DNA from: Leucogyrophana mollusca
Lineage: Eukaryota; Basidiomycota; Agaricomycetes; Boletales
Direction: 5' to 3'
Assembly: GCA_021014945.1 (NCBI GenBank)
Contig: MU266536.1
Span: forward strand, 1-50,347
DNA: 50,347 nucleotides
How positions within the stretch are numbered: the first letter of the stretch is position 1; each line of letters starts with the position of its first letter. Shown here piece by piece: positions 47,282 through 50,347 of the stretch. The notes beneath the pieces were generated by a model that did not search any database, was not told the DNA's origin, and saw only the letters and a program-made list of their open reading frames with translations. Both the position numbers and the translations under genes were made by a program.

Positions 47282-47575
47282 GGTTTGCAAATCAATATAT
47301 GTAGAGGCGCCAAATATCTACGCAGAGAGAGGACTTCGAATCCGAGCGACGTGCCAGCTAATGGCGATACTGACCGTCCCGGATTAATATTGCATTTCAG
47401 TGGGACTTGTTCTCACTTAGTCTGGTGGGGCTCAGCGCTTGCGCCGAAATTACGCTGCTTTTGAGTCCACCTTATCGAAGTGTTAGTTGGCAACTTTCTG
47501 CCGACCAATGGCGTTTGTCTTACTTTAACCCGAATATACCACCATTTTTGGGCCCTCGACAACAATTTGCAAACC
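47282..47575 (+). mobile_element. MITE-like element, copy 1
   Basis: 294 bp bounded by a perfect 11-bp inverted repeat, GGTTTGCAAAT at the left and ATTTGCAAACC at the right. The flanks extend the symmetry with mismatches (TGCAGT and GCTGTA). The interior is nearly identical to the inverted copy at 49547-49833, including an exactly shared stretch of about 120 bp (47320-47443). It is noncoding. No convincing target-site duplication was found. Confidence 0.6.
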
Positions 47576-49546
47576 GCTGTAGGGAGCTTCCGATACCATT
47601 TGTTTCCCAAGGGCTCTGTCACCTCGTAGTTTGATGTACTCGTTCCGCCAGCCGAGTGCAAACGGTATATCTAATTTGCCTCGGCGTGACAAGCTAGTCG
47701 AAACTGGGAAATACATCTGTGGCTAAGTACAGTGACCGAGTGACTTGTTCTATAGATAGGTGGACTGGTATACCGAGGTGGTGTTTGTCCTTGTGTTATC
47801 CCGAAGCCTTTGCCAAACAAAGACACATAACTTGCCGCGTCTACTACCGCATTCCCAAAAAGGGAATAAACACATATGCTAACCTTCCAGCCTTTCCTCT
47901 GGCCTGTGCAACGAGTTTTTGAGCTATAAAGACGAGGTTTGGACATCTAAAACCTTACCACTCTGGCCTTTTGGCTTAGATCAAGTGTAGTATGGCTGAT
48001 CTATAGCTAAACCAAGCCCAGATGCAGTAATTGCCCAAAGGGGAAGCTTGGAACAAATAAAGGATGCACAAATAAACAATGCTAACAAACAAACTGCAAT
48101 TGTGGCGCGAATAAACAACGCTCGGGATTCTCCGCGGTCGGTTAATGCCGGCAACTCCAGCACACTGATTGCATTCCACCTCGCACAGGCAGCTCACATC
48201 CAGCCAGCGTCGTCTTACCACCCAATCTACGACCATGTGGCACCCAGCCCATGCACAGCACGCCCAAACAAGCCCGGTAAAGTGCACCGCAAGGACTTCG
48301 ACGTTATCGATTGGACAGGTACTCAACATCGATGTTCCCCATCACCTCGGCTACGCGTGCCCCCTCGCAGCGGTACGGGGCGCTGCTGCAGCTCCCCCGG
48401 GTGCCACTCGATACAACTAGTTTCAGCTGCCACAGTACCCAGCAGCGTCCTAGCATCACCAGGCGGAATCCCCTTCAGCACCTGCGCCCTCTCAATCCTC
48501 CACCACCCGACCGCCTTTGTAAATAGTCACGCCTCGCACGGCGGCTTACAATCTCACAGGTTCACCTGTTCACGTATGCAGCACTTGGTGAGAGCCCCGT
48601 CGCCCCGCCCTACTTATTCACTGGCATTCTAATGGCATTACGGGAGCTCCTCGATATAAGGGAAGTCTTTTGGTGCTATATTCTCAGTGATGTCACTTGG
48701 TGCATTCCCACTGTCAACTATTGTAGAAACCACTGCCAAATGTCATCAACGCTGGGGTTTCTACAAAGAAGCTCAGTACCTTCGCTGGTTTGTTATTGTT
48801 CATTGGTAGCGATCATCCACCCAACGGCTCAATCGATTGTCCATGCCCGACGTCACATCCACAAAAGGTTTCTCGATACACTTCTCGTTCACTGACCCTT
48901 CCCCACCAGGCAGGTTTCCTTTTTGGGAATTTGGCCCCCAGACCAGGCGGTGAACTCTCAATCTCGGTGCCCACTGCCAGTGCTCTGTTGGTGCAATCTC
49001 ACGCCACCTCTTTTCTTCACCGCTGGGTCTGGCGTTAAAACTATCTTCTGTTTTATAGTTTAACCACTATAATGGAGGCATCGCCTCTATTCTTTGGTTA
49101 TTAAATTTTTGCCGCCCTTGTTCCTTCGAGCTCTGCTTGCAACTCGGAGGATGTGATGACCTTGCCACTGCACTATCGGCTTGTGTCGTCGGGGGATCTT
49201 TTTTTATAGTTGTCATGTCTCTTTGTTGTGTCGCTACTTCGTGGTCCCTTGACCATGCATGGGGCTTAACAAACGGAAATGATAATTAATTTATTCTGCA
49301 CTCGTACTTAGCTAATGTATGTATATATAGTTTTACAGCGCAACACCGGGTCCGCAAGCTGCTGTGATAGTACCCAGAGTGTACGTCCCCCCCTCCTTCC
49401 ATCCACGGATATAAATAGCCACCGTTCATCCCACTGATTACCCGCACTTTAGGTGTCCCAAGCCAAGGAGAGCGGGGATCCTTGCCTTCCTGGGCGCCGT
49501 CGACGTCGACGGCCTCACGGGCCTCGTTGGGAGCAACTGTTCGCCG

Positions 49547-49833
49547 GGTTTGCAAATTATAGAGGGTCCAAAAATGGTACTATATTCGGGGTTAAAATAA
49601 GACAAACGCCATTGGTCGGCACAAAGCTGCTAACTAACACTTCGATAAGGTGGACTCAAAAGCAGCGTAATTTCGGCACAAGCGCTGAGCCCCACCAGAC
49701 TAAGTGAGAACAAGTCCCACTGAAATGCAATATTAATCCGGGACGGTCAGTATCGCCATTAGCTGGCACGTCGCTCGGATTCGAAGTCCTCTCTCTGCGT
49801 AAATATTTGGCACCTCTATATTGATTTGTGAAC
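49547..49833 (-). mobile_element. MITE-like element, copy 2 (inverted)
   Basis: 287 bp in opposite orientation to copy 1. The end at 49547 keeps GGTTTGCAAAT, while the other end has decayed to ATTTGTGAAC. By eye there are roughly a dozen differences over the full length, concentrated towards the ends. Together the copies form long inverted repeats around 2 kb. Confidence 0.6.
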
Positions 49834-50183
49834 TTGCCAGAACGTGAGTGAAACTTGAAAGAAGTTATCATTTGTTTCAACTGCGCCATCTCATCCCGTC
49901 CGTAGCCCTATAATTGCCACACAGGTCGTCTCCTAGACTCCAACTACCTGATAGTTGGCAGACTTCATCAGTAAATTAACAAGTTACTTAACTAACTTTT
50001 TCATACTTTCCCACCTTACTTGATTTTGCTCGACTTTAAGTAATGTATCGAGCACGAAGAGAAGTAATGCAAATCCAGGTAAGTAGAGTTAAAGCACACA
50101 AGTTCACGCGAAGTTGAGAAAGCAAGAAAAGTTATAAGTAAGTATATTAACAAATACAAAAGTAATTCTAAGGCCGAAAATGT

Positions 50184-50347
50184 TCAAAAAGCGATCTCGA
50201 ACGCATGGTGATCTGCATATTTGTTGACATAGAATGTGTGAAAAGCGTCATAAGAGTGGTGGAATTTGAGGTTGTCGGGAACAAATTCAACGCCGTAGAC
50301 AGGAATAAGGTGCGCTGCTCGATAAATAGTGTCAGTGTGAATGACGG
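50184..50347 (-). CDS. C-terminal end of a multicopy Agaricomycete gene, partial
   Basis: The minus strand is open from the window edge to the TGA at 50184-50186, giving 54 codons that end in FHTFYVNKYADHHAFEIAF. From memory this ending is typical of large Agaricomycete proteins found in many copies (some carry DUF6830) and thought to be linked to mobile elements. The segment AAHLIPVYGVEFVPDN fits the same family end. The rest of the gene lies beyond the window. Confidence 0.5.
   Translation of the reverse strand, partial: VIHTDTIYRAAHLIPVYGVEFVPDNLKFHHSYDAFHTFYVNKYADHHAFEIAF

Larger units (their letters stand above)
47125..50183. other. Repeat-bearing noncoding stretch
   Basis: 3 kb without a supportable gene. 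It holds two inverted copies of a ~290-bp element (47282-47575 and 49547-49833) and about 2 kb of unique-looking DNA between them. Short frames inside the repeats are shared by both copies and are not genes. Confidence 0.5.

Noticed and set aside
47330..47345. GACTTCGAATCC inside the repeat, resembling a tRNA-derived SINE B box
   Set aside because: No A box lies at the right distance, and the element has terminal inverted repeats, which fits a DNA element rather than a SINE.
47258..47464. 68-codon frame repeated in the other copy at 49656-49889
   Set aside because: It is a by-product of the repeated DNA element. There is no start context and no family, and the two copies lie in opposite orientation.

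Overview
The window looks like nuclear DNA of a basidiomycete, most likely an Agaricomycete mushroom-forming fungus. The evidence is gene architecture: many short introns of about 48-90 bp, GT-AG with clear branch points, and compact intergenic gaps on both strands. The gene content also fits: tandem BTB/POZ genes, an F-box-like gene and mobile-element-type genes typical of Agaricomycetes. No tRNA, rRNA, CRISPR or bacterial-style operon was seen. All exon structures were worked out by eye. Each model called 'closed' has exons that sum to a multiple of three with intact frames.

Layout. 1-250: tail of a reading frame entering from the left, possibly a retroelement polyprotein. 0.4-2.6 kb: two BTB genes (minus). 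3.2-5.0 kb: unrecognised three-exon gene (minus). 6.4-8.1 kb: HMG-CoA synthase (plus). 8.5-10.5 kb: phosphoglucomutase (minus). 10.8-12.1 kb: ATP-dependent NAD(P)HX dehydratase (minus). 12.8-16.0 kb: Reg1-type PP1 regulatory subunit (minus). 16.0-18.6 kb: gene-poor. 18.6-19.6 kb: F-box-like gene. 20.0-22.9 kb: Vps9-type Rab5 exchange factor. 23.7-26.1 kb: 16-exon MFS transporter. 27.2-28.1 kb: intronless unknown gene. 28.4-30.1 kb: RNase P/MRP subunit p40 (minus). 31.9-33.1 kb: pantoate-beta-alanine ligase (minus). 33.4-35.1 kb: mobile-element-type gene (minus). 36.8-38.8 kb: GNAT acetyltransferase and dolichyldiphosphatase (minus). 39.4-41.5 kb: BCS1-type AAA ATPase. 43.2-45.0 kb: coiled-coil unknown. 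45.1-47.1 kb: BRCT protein (minus). 47.3-50.3 kb: repeat-rich end, with two inverted copies of a ~290-bp element and the last 54 codons of another multicopy-type gene.

Most recognisable genes are conserved single-copy housekeeping functions: mevalonate, glucose-1-phosphate, NADHX repair, pantothenate/CoA, dolichol recycling, complex III assembly, vesicle traffic, glucose repression and tRNA processing. They do not form an obvious pathway cluster, and I see no convincing new multi-gene system. The most unusual signals are in splicing. BCS1 has its start codon split by an intron (A|TG). Phosphoglucomutase has an intron directly before its stop codon. The MFS transporter has a 4-nt micro-exon as well as 10-, 17- and 20-nt exons. 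At least four GC-AG introns occur in three genes.
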